A stretch of 64,000 bases of DNA from an uncultured Oscillospiraceae bacterium. Its GTDB lineage: Bacteria > Bacillota > Clostridia > Oscillospirales > Oscillospiraceae. The position numbers and the translations under genes are program-made. The stretch covers positions 62,001-126,000 of the forward strand of contig CAKTSA010000001.1 of NCBI GenBank assembly GCA_934597585.1, in the 5' to 3' direction. Numbering within the stretch: position 1 is the stretch's first letter; every line of letters starts with the position of its first letter. Below the pieces are notes generated by a model that saw only the letters and a program-made list of their open reading frames with translations, did no database searches and was not told the origin of the DNA. Shown here piece by piece: positions 25,201 through 33,567 of the stretch.

Positions 25201-27444
25201 GCCGAAGGCTATCGTTTTGTTCGCTGGCAAGAGAGCGCGGGCGGATATATAAACGATGAAAACGCGGCTAAGAATCCGTTGAACATCACACTTGGAGCGA
25301 ATGATGCCAACTTCGCCCCTGTATTCGAGGCTGCGGAATCAGTTGACCGGAGCATCACAAAGGTCGTTGATCCGGAAGGAAAGGCGACGATTACGATCAA
25401 TGGTTCGTCCGATACCATCCAGGTCAGAGAAGGCACTGTCGTTTCGCTGGGAATTGATGTTGACGAATACTATTTGTTTGATCATTGGAACGTTACGCAG
25501 AACGGGGTGGAGTCCCCGGACAATCTGGTCATATCCGAAAATCAGACATCTAAAAGCGCAACATTTGTCATGCCGTTTGGCGAATCTGGCGTTACCGTAC
25601 AGGCCGTCTTGAAGGATCGGTATACCGGACTGAGTACCCTTGTTTACCTGATGACGGGCAATAATGGTTCGACCGCTGCTGCAAAGGGGCTCACAACGGT
25701 ATCTCTGAGCAAAAACGGCACCCCGCTGACCGACGTGAATTGTCAGGTGCAAAAGGGCGACGAGCTTGAAATTGCCGTTACGATGCTGAATGAGAATTAT
25801 GTTCTCAGGGAAATTGTCGTTTATGATATGGTATCCAATAAAGCAATCCAAACCATTACAGATGCTCAAGGTACCATTACGATTCCAAGATGGAGTTCGT
25901 GGCAAATTGCTGTAAGAATCGAGGAAAAGACCGCAGATACAGAGCGGCACAGTATTTCGCTGACTCAACCGACGACAGGCGGCACGATCAGTTCTTCCAA
26001 TATGACCTCGCAGCCCGATAAGACCATTACATTGACCGCTGTTCCCGATAGCGGCTATGTACTGAAAAAATGGATCGTAAAGGATGCGCAGGAGAATGCC
26101 ATTTCTGTCACCATAGATAGGAATGACAGCAATGTTGGCACTTTCACGATGCCCAAGAGCGACGTCACTGTAACGGCAGAATTTGTAGCCTTGGCGGAGG
26201 TCAAGCCGGAAATCACCTCTGTTGCACTTCTGCAGGGTGAGTCCGGTAGTGAGATTGTAACGGGCGTTCTGTCCGGTAACAAGTGGACGATCACCATTCC
26301 CGATACGGTACCGGCAGAGACAGTTGCAAAGATTCCCGAAGGACTGTCCGGCTTGTATCTGAAAATCGTGACGCCTGCTGGCGTAACAGTGAAGCAAGGA
26401 CAGTTTGAGGGTGACTGGTCTAATGGCGATGTTATGTGTTATATGCCGGTAAATGAAGAAGTCACTTTCCAGGCAATAGCAGGAACTGTCACCAAGGACT
26501 ATACGATTAAGTTGGTCTATTCTGGCTCTCCATTATTGTCCAACGGCTCCGCTACACGTATCAGCAACAGTAGTGCATCTGTGCAGTTCAGCTCTAATGT
26601 TGCAGGCAACTATTTCTATAAGGTTGTTGCTTCTGGCGCAGATGCACCTACAGAGGAAGATGTTCTCGCTTCTTCCAACAAGGGTACAGCCATTTCAGGC
26701 GTAAATACCATCACGCTCAGCAATCTGGGCGATGGTGCACGCAACATCTACATCGTGGTCGTGAGTGCGGATGGTGATAAGAGCGCTGCCTTGAAGATTG
26801 AGATCCCATCTTACGCATCGGATACTGGAAACTACAAGGTTTCGGTAAATTTGCCCAAGAATGGCGGCACCATCACCACCAATCGCACCAGGGCCAACGC
26901 GGGTGACGAGATCATCGTTACTGTAACGCCCGACAGCGGCTACCAGATGGTGGAAGGCTCCTTGACCTACACACTAGGCGAGGTTGGCGGCGAAACGGTG
27001 AAAATCACTAACAACCGCTTTACCATGCCTGCTGGTAATGTGAGCATCACCTGCCAGTGGGAGACCGCTACAACGACCGCCAAGGGCATTACCGCCTTCT
27101 CCATCAATGGCGTGGCCGGTGCAGTGAATAACACCACCAATACCATTACCATCACCATGCCCCGTGGCACGGATGTGACGAAGCTGGCTCCTGTCATTGC
27201 CACAAATGGCGTTAAGTCCTTGACGCCCGGCAGTGGCGAGACGGTGGACTTCACCAACTCCGTGACCTATACGGCCACCATGGAGGATGGCAACACCAAG
27301 ACCTATATCGTTACGGTCTATGTGAACAAGGGTACGCTGTCCGACCAGTTCTGGGATAAGATGACTGACTTCACGAATCAAGTCCCATGGTGGGAGTACG
27401 CAAAGAATCAGCAAAGCACCAGCAGTTATCCTAAGTACTGGTAA
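22267..27444 (+). CDS. Giant secreted repeat protein
   Basis: A 1725-residue protein with signal peptide ending STAFA and GGAGG before the ATG, two nt after the previous stop. Two 331-residue units (about 35-365 and 366-695) are almost identical. Each ends in an InlB-B-repeat-like segment (YFFTGWEIDGVELSDATANP, then FTMPSASTTIKANFA). More beta repeats follow, with several GY-x-F/L-x-x-W motifs. The last 100 residues repeat the cadherin-like domain plus a QFWDKM tail found at the end of the previous protein. It is probably an extended surface stalk or adhesin. No sortase motif, SLH domain or membrane helix. Confidence 0.75.
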   Translation: MKGHKLLALLMALLLCIQLLPVSTAFAAEVSAVKVTLKANSTSYGDVTSTSTLTGLKDGDTVELTATPKENGHETFSQWVVYKNSSCTTKAAETDYTLTETETGKATLTVKGTTDLWVMAVFQGKIVGLQDKSNYAPLPATRGNSKNLRSLFSITKDATVSGIIASATITGWDNDPTVPLVATITLPSNPAEVATGAWRLQVWETAAGFGNSASADAVHYNMMLAPGARFDFSDLTKDSKRSSTYNQTSYSFGEGWDWTEYSFNIVDSEGTVLKPGKIVFKYPGIATIDAKNGSVKCGENTYSDGQTVNLGTGEKTITAVPAEGYFFTGWEIDGVELSDATANPLTFTMPSASTTIKANFAKTVSVTLKANSADYGDVTSSSTLTGLKKDDTVELTATPKENGHETFSQWVVYKNSSCTTKAAETDYTLTETETGKATLTVKGTTDLWVMAVFQGKIVGLQDKSNYAPLPATRGNSKNLRSLFSITKDATVSGIIASATITGWDNDPTVPLVATITLPSNPAEVATGAWRLQVWETAAGFGNSASADAVHYNMMLAPGARFDFSDLTKDSKRSSTYNQTSYSFGEGWDWTEYSFNIVDSEGTVLKPGKIVFKYPGIATIDAKNGSVKCGENTYSDGQTVNLGTGEKTITAVPAEGYFFTGWEIDGVELSDATANPLTFTMPSASTTIKANFATKAGTPELGYQLSIEGSGKVFVDGVERANGYMTEVADNTNVIFLAEPEEGYVLDHWEITSPIKDTNIPDSSGNLKQLYITTAYGGQFYNVKAVFAEKTTYKLRFKLMLGETDVTQSNAFKAACGRQNANTPYSAYTFPSAMTLDEIYSSLSAKNTISDFISFNAGLNYLDFPVDSEDWIVIQLDQYPGYTEQLGPKFIADGFVSSNEAAVADRHSISNSRFGGRTYIVFKMTQDTTITANIHEAKYTTVTVPTDETKGTVTITPAADVEALGMWWEGSKLTVQAVPAEGYRFVRWQESAGGYINDENAAKNPLNITLGANDANFAPVFEAAESVDRSITKVVDPEGKATITINGSSDTIQVREGTVVSLGIDVDEYYLFDHWNVTQNGVESPDNLVISENQTSKSATFVMPFGESGVTVQAVLKDRYTGLSTLVYLMTGNNGSTAAAKGLTTVSLSKNGTPLTDVNCQVQKGDELEIAVTMLNENYVLREIVVYDMVSNKAIQTITDAQGTITIPRWSSWQIAVRIEEKTADTERHSISLTQPTTGGTISSSNMTSQPDKTITLTAVPDSGYVLKKWIVKDAQENAISVTIDRNDSNVGTFTMPKSDVTVTAEFVALAEVKPEITSVALLQGESGSEIVTGVLSGNKWTITIPDTVPAETVAKIPEGLSGLYLKIVTPAGVTVKQGQFEGDWSNGDVMCYMPVNEEVTFQAIAGTVTKDYTIKLVYSGSPLLSNGSATRISNSSASVQFSSNVAGNYFYKVVASGADAPTEEDVLASSNKGTAISGVNTITLSNLGDGARNIYIVVVSADGDKSAALKIEIPSYASDTGNYKVSVNLPKNGGTITTNRTRANAGDEIIVTVTPDSGYQMVEGSLTYTLGEVGGETVKITNNRFTMPAGNVSITCQWETATTTAKGITAFSINGVAGAVNNTTNTITITMPRGTDVTKLAPVIATNGVKSLTPGSGETVDFTNSVTYTATMEDGNTKTYIVTVYVNKGTLSDQFWDKMTDFTNQVPWWEYAKNQQSTSSYPKYW
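22444..23350 (+). repeat. Perfect long direct repeat, copy 1
   Basis: About 907 bp that appear identical to 23437-24343, with a period of 993 bp (331 codons). The 75 bp before each copy are similar but diverged. It looks like a recent in-frame duplication. Confidence 0.9.
23437..24343 (+). repeat. Perfect long direct repeat, copy 2
   Basis: Second copy of the repeat at 22444-23350. Identity was judged by eye; recombination between copies would add or remove 331 residues without a frameshift. Confidence 0.9.
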
Positions 27445-27462
27445 ATCCCCCTCTTTACCAAA

Positions 27463-27491
27463 GAAAGACGTCGGCAATGCCGGCGTCTTTC
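27463..27491 (+). terminator. Terminator of the uptake operon
   Basis: Stem GAAAGACGTCGGC/GCCGGCGTCTTTC (one wobble pair), 3-nt loop, then a T-rich tract. It ends the plus-strand operon and faces the minus-strand DinB pair. Confidence 0.8.
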
Positions 27492-27497
27492 TCATTT

Positions 27498-27746
27498 CTA
27501 TTTTCCATCCTTCGCCGCCACGAACCAGCGGCCCTTTTCAAACCAGAGATAACTCTCCTGCCCCCGTATCCGGCAGGTATACCGGTCTCCCACGCCGCCC
27601 ACGCTCTGGCAGGCAGCGCGGCGTACATCCAGTATCTTGTCAATATGATACCTTCGTGTCTCGTCGAATTCAATCTCAATGGGACGCATTTTCCCACCTG
27701 CATCAAAATGCACCGTCACCGGCACATACCGTTTTTCAAGCTCCAT
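27498..27746 (-). CDS. Small conserved protein paired with DinB
   Basis: An 82-residue protein (starts MELEKRYVPVTVHFDAGGKM). It begins 12 nt after the polymerase gene ends, so the two are one operon. From memory, similar small proteins accompany Y-family polymerases on mobile elements of Clostridia. No known catalytic motif. It may modulate the polymerase. Confidence 0.65.
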   Translation of the reverse strand: MELEKRYVPVTVHFDAGGKMRPIEIEFDETRRYHIDKILDVRRAACQSVGGVGDRYTCRIRGQESYLWFEKGRWFVAAKDGK

Positions 27747-27757
27747 TCATTTACCCC

Positions 27758-29005
27758 CTATCCCGCGAAGTAGCCTATCGGATGCACGGTATGGTCATCC
27801 TTGGGATTGATGCAGCCCAATGCCGGGTCAGACATGGTGATGGCGCGGCGCACGCTCATATAGCCATATCGCTGTCTCAGCCTGTCCACAGTCACGTCGA
27901 TCTGCTCCCAAGCACTCCGACGCCTATCGTTATCAAAAAGTGATGTTTGTATACCTATAGTCGCATCTACCAGATCAGCCCCTCGCACACCGATGCTGCG
28001 TATCGGCGCTGTCCAGGAGTAGTTGCGCTGGAAGAGATCAAAAGCCACTTCTGCGATCTCCGCACTGGAGCAGGTCGGAACTTCCAGCTTTCGCTGTCGG
28101 CTATACCAGTGTAGTTCTTTGTCCCGGACACTGACCTCGACCACCATGCACTTCGATGCCAGCTCCCGCATTCTGCAGGCAACGCTCTCGGCCAATAGAT
28201 ACAGCATAAGACGCACATCATCGTCATTGACCAGGTCACGCGGCGTGGTGGCGCTGTTGCCTACCGATTTTATGGCACGGATATGATCACTGCGCTGCAC
28301 CGGCGATACGTCAAGTCCGTTGGCGAAGGTGTGCAGCACCAGCCCCATTTTCCCCAGCTTATATTCCAGAAGCTCCGGCGACGCCTCGGCAAGCTGCCCG
28401 ATGGTATATATCCCAACACCGCGCAGCTTGCGTTCAGTGGCCGGACCAACATAGAGAAGGTCGGCTGCCGGCAACGGATAGACAATTTCTTTATAGTTAT
28501 CCCGCTCGATACGGGTGATGGCGTCCGGCTTTTTATAGTCGCTGCCCAGCTTCGCCGTGATCTTATTGTCGGAAACGCCGATGCTGGCGGTGATCCCCAA
28601 CTCAAACTTGATCCGCTCGCTGATCTCTTCAGCAATACTCACGGCCGAACCGAACAGACCGACGCTGCCGGTCACATCCAGCCAGCTTTCATCAAGTCCA
28701 AACGGTTCGATTTGGTCGGTGTATCTTTCGTAAATCTCATGAGCCATTTTACTGAACCGGATATATTCATTCATGTCGGCAGGCAGCACCACCAGATCAG
28801 GACAGACCTGTTTCGCCTGCCAGATAGCCATACCTGTCTTGACGCCACGTGGCTTCGCTATGTAGTTGGCAGTAAGGACGATCCCATGGCGGGCCTCTGG
28901 ATCACCACAGACTGCCACCGGCTTTTGCCGTAGTTCAGGACGGCGCTGGCATTCTACAGAGGCGTAAAATGCGTTCATGTCTACATGCAGAATATGCCGC
29001 CCCAC
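27758..29005 (-). CDS. Y-family DNA polymerase (DinB/UmuC type)
   Basis: A 415-residue translesion polymerase. Motif I is HVDMNAFYASVE, the catalytic acidic pair lies in FGLDESWLDVT, and a helix-hairpin-helix reads VGPATERKLRGVGIYTIGQL. A C-terminal little-finger region follows. GAGGAGGTA precedes the ATG at 29005. A LexA-type box lies 40 nt upstream (29045-29056), so SOS induction is expected. Such polymerases often travel on ICEs and plasmids. Confidence 0.9.
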   Translation of the reverse strand: MGRHILHVDMNAFYASVECQRRPELRQKPVAVCGDPEARHGIVLTANYIAKPRGVKTGMAIWQAKQVCPDLVVLPADMNEYIRFSKMAHEIYERYTDQIEPFGLDESWLDVTGSVGLFGSAVSIAEEISERIKFELGITASIGVSDNKITAKLGSDYKKPDAITRIERDNYKEIVYPLPAADLLYVGPATERKLRGVGIYTIGQLAEASPELLEYKLGKMGLVLHTFANGLDVSPVQRSDHIRAIKSVGNSATTPRDLVNDDDVRLMLYLLAESVACRMRELASKCMVVEVSVRDKELHWYSRQRKLEVPTCSSAEIAEVAFDLFQRNYSWTAPIRSIGVRGADLVDATIGIQTSLFDNDRRRSAWEQIDVTVDRLRQRYGYMSVRRAITMSDPALGCINPKDDHTVHPIGYFAG

Positions 29006-29044
29006 CCATTGTACCTCCTCACAGTTTTCTTAATCTTCATAATA

Positions 29045-29056
29045 GAACATAAGTTC
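29045..29056 (-). promoter_or_regulatory. SOS (LexA) box upstream of dinB
   Basis: GAACATAAGTTC, a perfect match to the Gram-positive LexA consensus GAAC-N4-GTTC. Confidence 0.75.
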
Positions 29057-29499
29057 TAAACATACAAGAGGTAAATTGAGGAAGCGCTGCGTAGCGCTGG
29101 CATTTTGACAATACAAAATATGGGAGGAGTATATGCACAGCATTTACAGCGGTTGTGCATTGATAAAAAAGAGACTGGCAGTAAGGCTGTATCTGCGAGG
29201 AAAAATTCTACGCCTTACACAAAAGGTGCTGTGGCTTGTACAGGGCTTGCCGCGGAGAATCCTTCGATAAGCAAATACACAGACCGAGCAAGCTATATGT
29301 TTCTTAATGAAAGAGGAATGTTTTCTTCGTTACGCATCCAGTGTGTCTTTAGATGTGTGAACAGGAAGAGGGAAATCGACTGAGAAAGGAACGAGAGCCG
29401 CCAGCTTGCCCTTAGTAGAGTCCCTTGAAGTGAGTACCCGTGAGATATGCCAGAGCCGCCTCTGCAAAATTGCAGAAACGGCTCTGAAAAATGGTTGGG
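29057..29499. other. Weakly coding stretch with a possible 45-residue ORF and a hairpin
   Basis: A 45-codon ORF at 29133-29270 (plus strand) has a good GGGAGGAG ribosome binding site but no recognisable product. A hairpin with arms CAGAGCCG/CGGCTCTG lies at about 29451-29487, just past the 3' end of the next minus-strand gene. Otherwise nothing seen. Confidence 0.35.
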
Positions 29500-29682
29500 T
29501 TAAAGATATTTTGCTTTAATCCACTGCTTTAGTGCATCTAAGCTCGAAAAATGTGTGTTGTGGTACTCAACAACATAGTTACCCTTCGTGACAACAGATA
29601 GCAAATCTACGCTACCATCGGCATTGAGTTGGTATGTTGCGTGTGTTCCAGTGTTGGGGAAAACGATTGCTTTGACATCCAT
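29500..29682 (-). CDS. Small hypothetical protein
   Basis: A 60-residue protein (starts MDVKAIVFPNTGTHATYQLN) with a strong AAAGGAGGCG site 5 nt before the ATG. The sequence looks like real protein (alternating beta pattern, then an amphipathic helix DALKQWIKAKYL), but I do not recognise the family. Confidence 0.55.
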   Translation of the reverse strand: MDVKAIVFPNTGTHATYQLNADGSVDLLSVVTKGNYVVEYHNTHFSSLDALKQWIKAKYL

Positions 29683-29862
29683 ATTGCTCGCCTCCTTTAT
29701 CTTAAATTATACAAGTTATCTACATTGTTTGCAAGGGGCTTTCCGCAATTGCACGGAATGACAACAAATGTCTTACACAACTTCTGCCCATTCGGCTCAG
29801 CGGTCAACTTTCCAATCACCATGTCCTACAAAATGGCAAGGTAAATGGCAATGTCTAAGCCG

Positions 29863-29891
29863 ATGACACGCAAATGTTGCTGTGCTATAAT
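29863..29891 (+). promoter_or_regulatory. Promoter for the zinc-ribbon gene
   Basis: ATGACA (29863-29868), 17-nt spacer, TATAAT (29886-29891). The extended GCTATAAT is shared with the promoters at 31612 and 42208. Confidence 0.6.
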
Positions 29892-29960
29892 CCTATCGTC
29901 CCCCAATGGGCCTTGAGAAACGGCTTGAATGCCGAATACTGCCCAAAGGAGAACCTACAC

Positions 29961-30353
29961 ATGAAATACTGCCCTTACTGCGGTGCCGCCCTTCCAGATG
30001 GCGCCGTTTCTTTCTGCCCAGAATGCGGGGATAACCTGCCGAACATGACAGAGGAACGCGAGAAAAAGCATGAGCAGCCAGCTACGAGTCCGGATACGGT
30101 GACCGAAAGCCACAAAGCTGCGCCGAAGAAGATAAAACAGAATCGAAAACAAAAAGAGCCGCAAGCTCAAGATACCAAGTCGTATTCTGCACAGGATGAT
30201 GGCTACGATGGCTATTACGACGATGTCCTCCCTGCCGATGCTGGTAGGCTGAATGAGGGTATCGACATGGAACTGGTCAAGAAGATCTGTGCAGTAACGG
30301 GCGTCATGCTGTTGATCATCACACTGTGCGTCGTGGCAATGTATTTGCTCTGA
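29961..30353 (+). CDS. Zinc-ribbon membrane protein
   Basis: A 130-residue protein: an N-terminal zinc ribbon (CPYCGAALPDGAVSFCPECG, two CxxC pairs), a charged linker (about 30-95) and one C-terminal membrane helix (VTGVMLLIITLCVVAMYLL). AAGGAG precedes the ATG at 29961. Such zinc-ribbon/one-helix proteins are common and mostly uncharacterised. It opens the long plus-strand run of the element. Confidence 0.7.
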   Translation: MKYCPYCGAALPDGAVSFCPECGDNLPNMTEEREKKHEQPATSPDTVTESHKAAPKKIKQNRKQKEPQAQDTKSYSAQDDGYDGYYDDVLPADAGRLNEGIDMELVKKICAVTGVMLLIITLCVVAMYLL

Positions 30354-30417
30354 GTGCTGTAAATCGCATCCGCGAGTGGTGTAATATGGGTAAATACCAA
30401 ACGAGGAGTGACGCAAC

Positions 30418-30984
30418 ATGAAATATATTTCCAAAGGCATGGTAATCAAAGCATCGACAGAGGAGCTTTTATTTGTGACCCGGCATGGCACCGATTTTCA
30501 ACTGACCGACTTGCAGGCGGAGCTCTGGCTCAATGGCCGGTATGGCTTTGCGGAAAGTGGCGGCAACATTCTGGAGAGAAAGGCGCTGCAGCAGCTAAAC
30601 CGGCAGGGCCTTGTAGAACTCGTGGAGTCGGACGAACCGGCAGCGGAGTACCGTGCGCTGACGCAGTGCGTTCTAGTACCCGCACAGCCGCAGGGACATC
30701 GTGTGCTGTTGAGTACACGTGAAAAGGAACTGCTGCGCTGGCTGACAGACGCCGGACTGCATCTCACCACTGCAGAGCTTGTGTTCCTCGCAGAGCACCG
30801 TGTCATGCCCACTGCTGATCTGTTAGGTAAACGGAACCGGCAGCGTCTGACGGAACGAATCTATACGCAGGAAACGATCTTCGATAATATTCTGGAAGCG
30901 CAGATGGAGCATGCTGCGTCCAGAGACGAGGTCGTTGATGCATTGCTCCGGCTGCTGGAGAAAAGGCGAATTCTATTACTGTGA
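30418..30984 (+). CDS. Hypothetical element protein with winged-helix-like region
   Basis: A 188-residue cytosolic protein, start ATG at 30418 with GAGGAG upstream. Helix-rich segments (EKELLRWLTDAGLHLTTAEL, NRQRLTERIYTQETIFDNIL) suggest one or two small DNA- or protein-binding helical domains. No catalytic motif. It is followed at once by a membrane-protein gene. Confidence 0.55.
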   Translation: MKYISKGMVIKASTEELLFVTRHGTDFQLTDLQAELWLNGRYGFAESGGNILERKALQQLNRQGLVELVESDEPAAEYRALTQCVLVPAQPQGHRVLLSTREKELLRWLTDAGLHLTTAELVFLAEHRVMPTADLLGKRNRQRLTERIYTQETIFDNILEAQMEHAASRDEVVDALLRLLEKRRILLL

Positions 30985-30992
30985 GGCGTGTA

Positions 30993-31448
30993 ATGAAAGA
31001 AAAACTGAGAGAACTACCGATAGTGATCCAGAAACAGGTTATAATACGATATGGCGCGGCGGCAGTGAGTCTTATATTGCTGGTGGTCTCCCTGCTGATG
31101 GCAGAGGATCCGTATCTTCCGATTTCCTTGGCGTTGATCTGTGTATTCTTTGTGTTCAGCGCATCGCAGCTCCTGTATCTGGCGCTCTCCGGCCATCTCA
31201 TAGAGATCAGCGGTGAATGTATCAAGGTCGAGAGAACACCGATACGGCGCAGGCTCAAAGTGCTCTATTTGCAGGTAGAGACGCAGGTGGTCCGGCTTCA
31301 GATCACAGGCACGCAGCGGGATGTTGACGCGGGGGATCGGGTCACAGTATATGTGTCGGGTAATGCGCCGGTATATGAAAACGAGGGCTGCCAGCAATTG
31401 AGCGGTTATCTGGCGATAAGTATTCAGAGGGGGCACGAGTTGCAGTGA
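30993..31448 (+). CDS. Small two-helix membrane protein
   Basis: A 151-residue protein with two adjacent hydrophobic helices (about 20-65: GAAAVSLILLVVSLLMA and LALICVFFVFSASQLLYLAL), then a soluble beta-rich domain. GTGAGG lies six nt before the ATG at 30993. The next gene overlaps its stop. Function unknown. Confidence 0.6.
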   Translation: MKEKLRELPIVIQKQVIIRYGAAAVSLILLVVSLLMAEDPYLPISLALICVFFVFSASQLLYLALSGHLIEISGECIKVERTPIRRRLKVLYLQVETQVVRLQITGTQRDVDAGDRVTVYVSGNAPVYENEGCQQLSGYLAISIQRGHELQ

Positions 31449-31615
31449 CACAGAGTGAGGAGATCCGAAGGATGGCCAAGGAGATTGAAAGGCGTGTAGA
31501 GGAAGGGGTCCGGGCAGACGGAAGCTGCAGTTTTGATCCTTTCGAGGTCAGGATCGCGCTGGAATTTGCGTTGATGGTGCTGGAAATGCACGGACAGTCT
31601 GCGGAAAGCAATTGA
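31445..31615 (+). CDS. Short helical protein overlapping its neighbour
   Basis: A 56-residue protein from a GTG that overlaps the previous stop (GTGA). It reads SEEIRRMAKEIERRVEEGVR, then DPFEVRIALEFALMVLEMHG, two likely helices. Its stop overlaps the -35 box of the SSB promoter. No known family. Confidence 0.55.
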   Translation: MTQSEEIRRMAKEIERRVEEGVRADGSCSFDPFEVRIALEFALMVLEMHGQSAESN

Positions 31616-31640
31616 CTGTGCGCTCGAAACCTGCTATAAT
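31612..31640 (+). promoter_or_regulatory. Promoter of the SSB transcript
   Basis: TTGACT (31612-31617), 17 nt, TATAAT (31635-31640). Nearly the same promoter stands at 42208-42236. Confidence 0.8.
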
Positions 31641-31695
31641 CATGACAATAGTTTCATAAGGGTTCCATACGGAGCACCAGAGTTTTCAGGTTATA

Positions 31696-31736
31696 AAGTG
31701 TCAATTAACACATCTGTGTTGATTGACACTTTTTTG
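31696..31736 (+). terminator. Leader terminator (possible attenuator) before SSB
   Basis: Stem AAGTGTCAATTAACACA with TGTGTTGATTGACACTT, then TTTTTT. It lies between the promoter and the gene, so transcription must pass it to reach SSB. Confidence 0.8.
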
Positions 31737-31814
31737 TTTTTCTGGTTTCTGCTCGAAACGGGTTGAAATAAATCATGTGATAGCAGGCAGCACCTGCAAG
31801 AAAGGAGATTTATC

Positions 31815-32291
31815 ATGTTCAAGGTAATCGCAACAGATGTCGTCATTTCCAAAGGGTATGACGGCGCCCCGGCACTCAAGTTCACCGAAAGCGGTGAGAG
31901 CGTCAGGTTCCGGATCGGCAAAAAGGTATATGATACCCGTGCCGAAAACAATGCCCGGTGGATGAACATTTCCGTCAAGGCGTTTGGCCCTGTATGTGAG
32001 CGTATCAAGAAGATGCAGCTCAAGGAGAGTTCGTTCATCAATATTCTCGGCCGGTTGGACGAGGATATCTGGGAAGACAGCGTAACACACGAGAAAAAGA
32101 GCGCAATGGTCATCATACTGGACGAGATCGAATTCTGCTCGTCTGGTGGTGGGAAGCAGAAAAACGGCAATGCAGAAGGCCAGCCGAAAGCGGCAGCCAC
32201 GTCTGCGCCGGTATCTGCGGGCAGCGAGATGCCCGGGAACTTCACCGGCTTTGAGGCGTTCGGTGGTGTGAACTCATTTTTCGATGAATGA
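31815..32291 (+). CDS. ssb: Single-stranded DNA-binding protein
   Basis: A 158-residue protein with an N-terminal OB-fold (about 1-105), a Gly/Ala/Pro-rich linker and the acidic tail NSFFDE, typical of SSB C-termini that recruit partners. It differs from housekeeping SSB at the N-terminus, as element-borne versions do. AAAGGAG precedes the ATG. It probably protects single-stranded DNA during element replication or transfer. Confidence 0.8.
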   Translation: MFKVIATDVVISKGYDGAPALKFTESGESVRFRIGKKVYDTRAENNARWMNISVKAFGPVCERIKKMQLKESSFINILGRLDEDIWEDSVTHEKKSAMVIILDEIEFCSSGGGKQKNGNAEGQPKAAATSAPVSAGSEMPGNFTGFEAFGGVNSFFDE

Positions 32292-32323
32292 GGGTAGCAA
32301 AAGTGAATCGGGCATATAAAAAG

Positions 32324-32360
32324 AAAGCACATGAGTCATGTAACGATGCTCGTGTGCTTT
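32324..32360 (+). terminator. Terminator after SSB
   Basis: AAAGCACATGAG pairs with CTCGTGTGCTTT (one wobble pair). Confidence 0.7.
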
Positions 32361-32463
32361 ATTCTATGCAAGACGCCAGATGTCATTTTGCGTCCGCAGA
32401 AGGAATAGCGAACGCCCTACCACCCTGCCGCTTTGTGTGGCACCGGCTGATCGGAGCCGTGGC

Positions 32464-32781
32464 ATGAAGGTTATGATGAAAGGCGTCTTGCCGGACGGGA
32501 CACGGGTTCAGCTTGAGGAATGGGGCGTGGACGACATCCATCTGATGATCGCCGCATACCCCATAGCACAACGAACCCGTAGCTGCTGGCAAAGAGGCGG
32601 AGAACGATTCCGGCTGCAAATCAGCGAAAATCAGTATACGGGGTATACGAACGAAATGGTAGAGGCAGATTATTTCGCCTTGCTTTCCGGTAAGAAGTCG
32701 CTTTGTGATTTAGCTGAGCGATTCTGGAACGGGGAGCGGGATAAATGGTGCCTTGGCATGGAAACGAAACAGAGACCTTAG
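32464..32781 (+). CDS. Hypothetical element protein
   Basis: A 105-residue protein, start ATG at 32464 with GGAG eight nt upstream. Reads MKVMMKGVLPDGTRVQLEEW, then FALLSGKKSLCDLAERFWNG. No known domain. Confidence 0.5.
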   Translation: MKVMMKGVLPDGTRVQLEEWGVDDIHLMIAAYPIAQRTRSCWQRGGERFRLQISENQYTGYTNEMVEADYFALLSGKKSLCDLAERFWNGERDKWCLGMETKQRP

Positions 32782-32801
32782 GACTCAGAAAGGACGAACA
32801 G

Positions 32802-33560
32802 ATGCGAAACAAGAAATTCAAGCGCCATATTGCTTATGAGGTTCTGACCATACTGGGAATGCTGGCACTGCTGCTATTCATTTGCCGGCTTTGGCCGATC
32901 CTTCTATTGATGATCCTCGGCATATTCATCGCGGCATTGCGGCTCCTGTTTCTCTCATTCCCAAAGGTAGAGGAGGTGCATCCGCTGCTTCCGCCCGCCC
33001 GGACGGAGCCGACCGAACAGGAAATGCAAGACATGACATTTGGTGCAGTGCAGAAGCGGATCACAGAACTGGTCACAGCCGATTATCCGGACGCCAGATG
33101 GGTCTGGAAAACACCCAACGCCAAATCCAACATTGCGGCGGGCAACGAGGTACGGATCCTGCTCAACCGCGCCGGTGGGTATCGGGAAGCGATCGTTGTG
33201 ATCCGAGGGGTTCAGGTAACCGGCCTTACTTATCCGCAGGCCGCAGAAGCACCTGAAGCACCGGCGCCTGAACAGGTTGGATCCGAAACGCCTTCCGAGG
33301 CACCGGAAGCGCCAAAAGAAAACTATGAGTATCTGGCCTTTGAATGGGTAGACGCACATGCCGTGGAGCTGAACGAGCGGTGTAATGAGTGCATTGCACA
33401 GGGACTCTCCATGCTGGAGATCTCAGAGGCAGAACTGCCCGCCCATGAAAGCTGGCCGGATATTTGCCGGGAACTGGCACGCAATGGTATGGAGCATTGC
33501 AGTTGTACGGAAACCGGCATTATCATTGATTTTACGCAGCGACCCTGCAGAAAGGAATAG
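32802..33560 (+). CDS. Membrane-anchored hypothetical protein
   Basis: A 252-residue protein with two N-terminal hydrophobic helices (about 12-50), then a cytosolic domain, an acidic Pro/Glu/Ala linker (about 150-175) and a C-terminal domain. AAAGGACG precedes the ATG at 32802. It lies eight nt before the AAA ATPase gene, suggesting a shared function. Confidence 0.55.
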   Translation: MRNKKFKRHIAYEVLTILGMLALLLFICRLWPILLLMILGIFIAALRLLFLSFPKVEEVHPLLPPARTEPTEQEMQDMTFGAVQKRITELVTADYPDARWVWKTPNAKSNIAAGNEVRILLNRAGGYREAIVVIRGVQVTGLTYPQAAEAPEAPAPEQVGSETPSEAPEAPKENYEYLAFEWVDAHAVELNERCNECIAQGLSMLEISEAELPAHESWPDICRELARNGMEHCSCTETGIIIDFTQRPCRKE

Positions 33561-33567
33561 ACACAAA

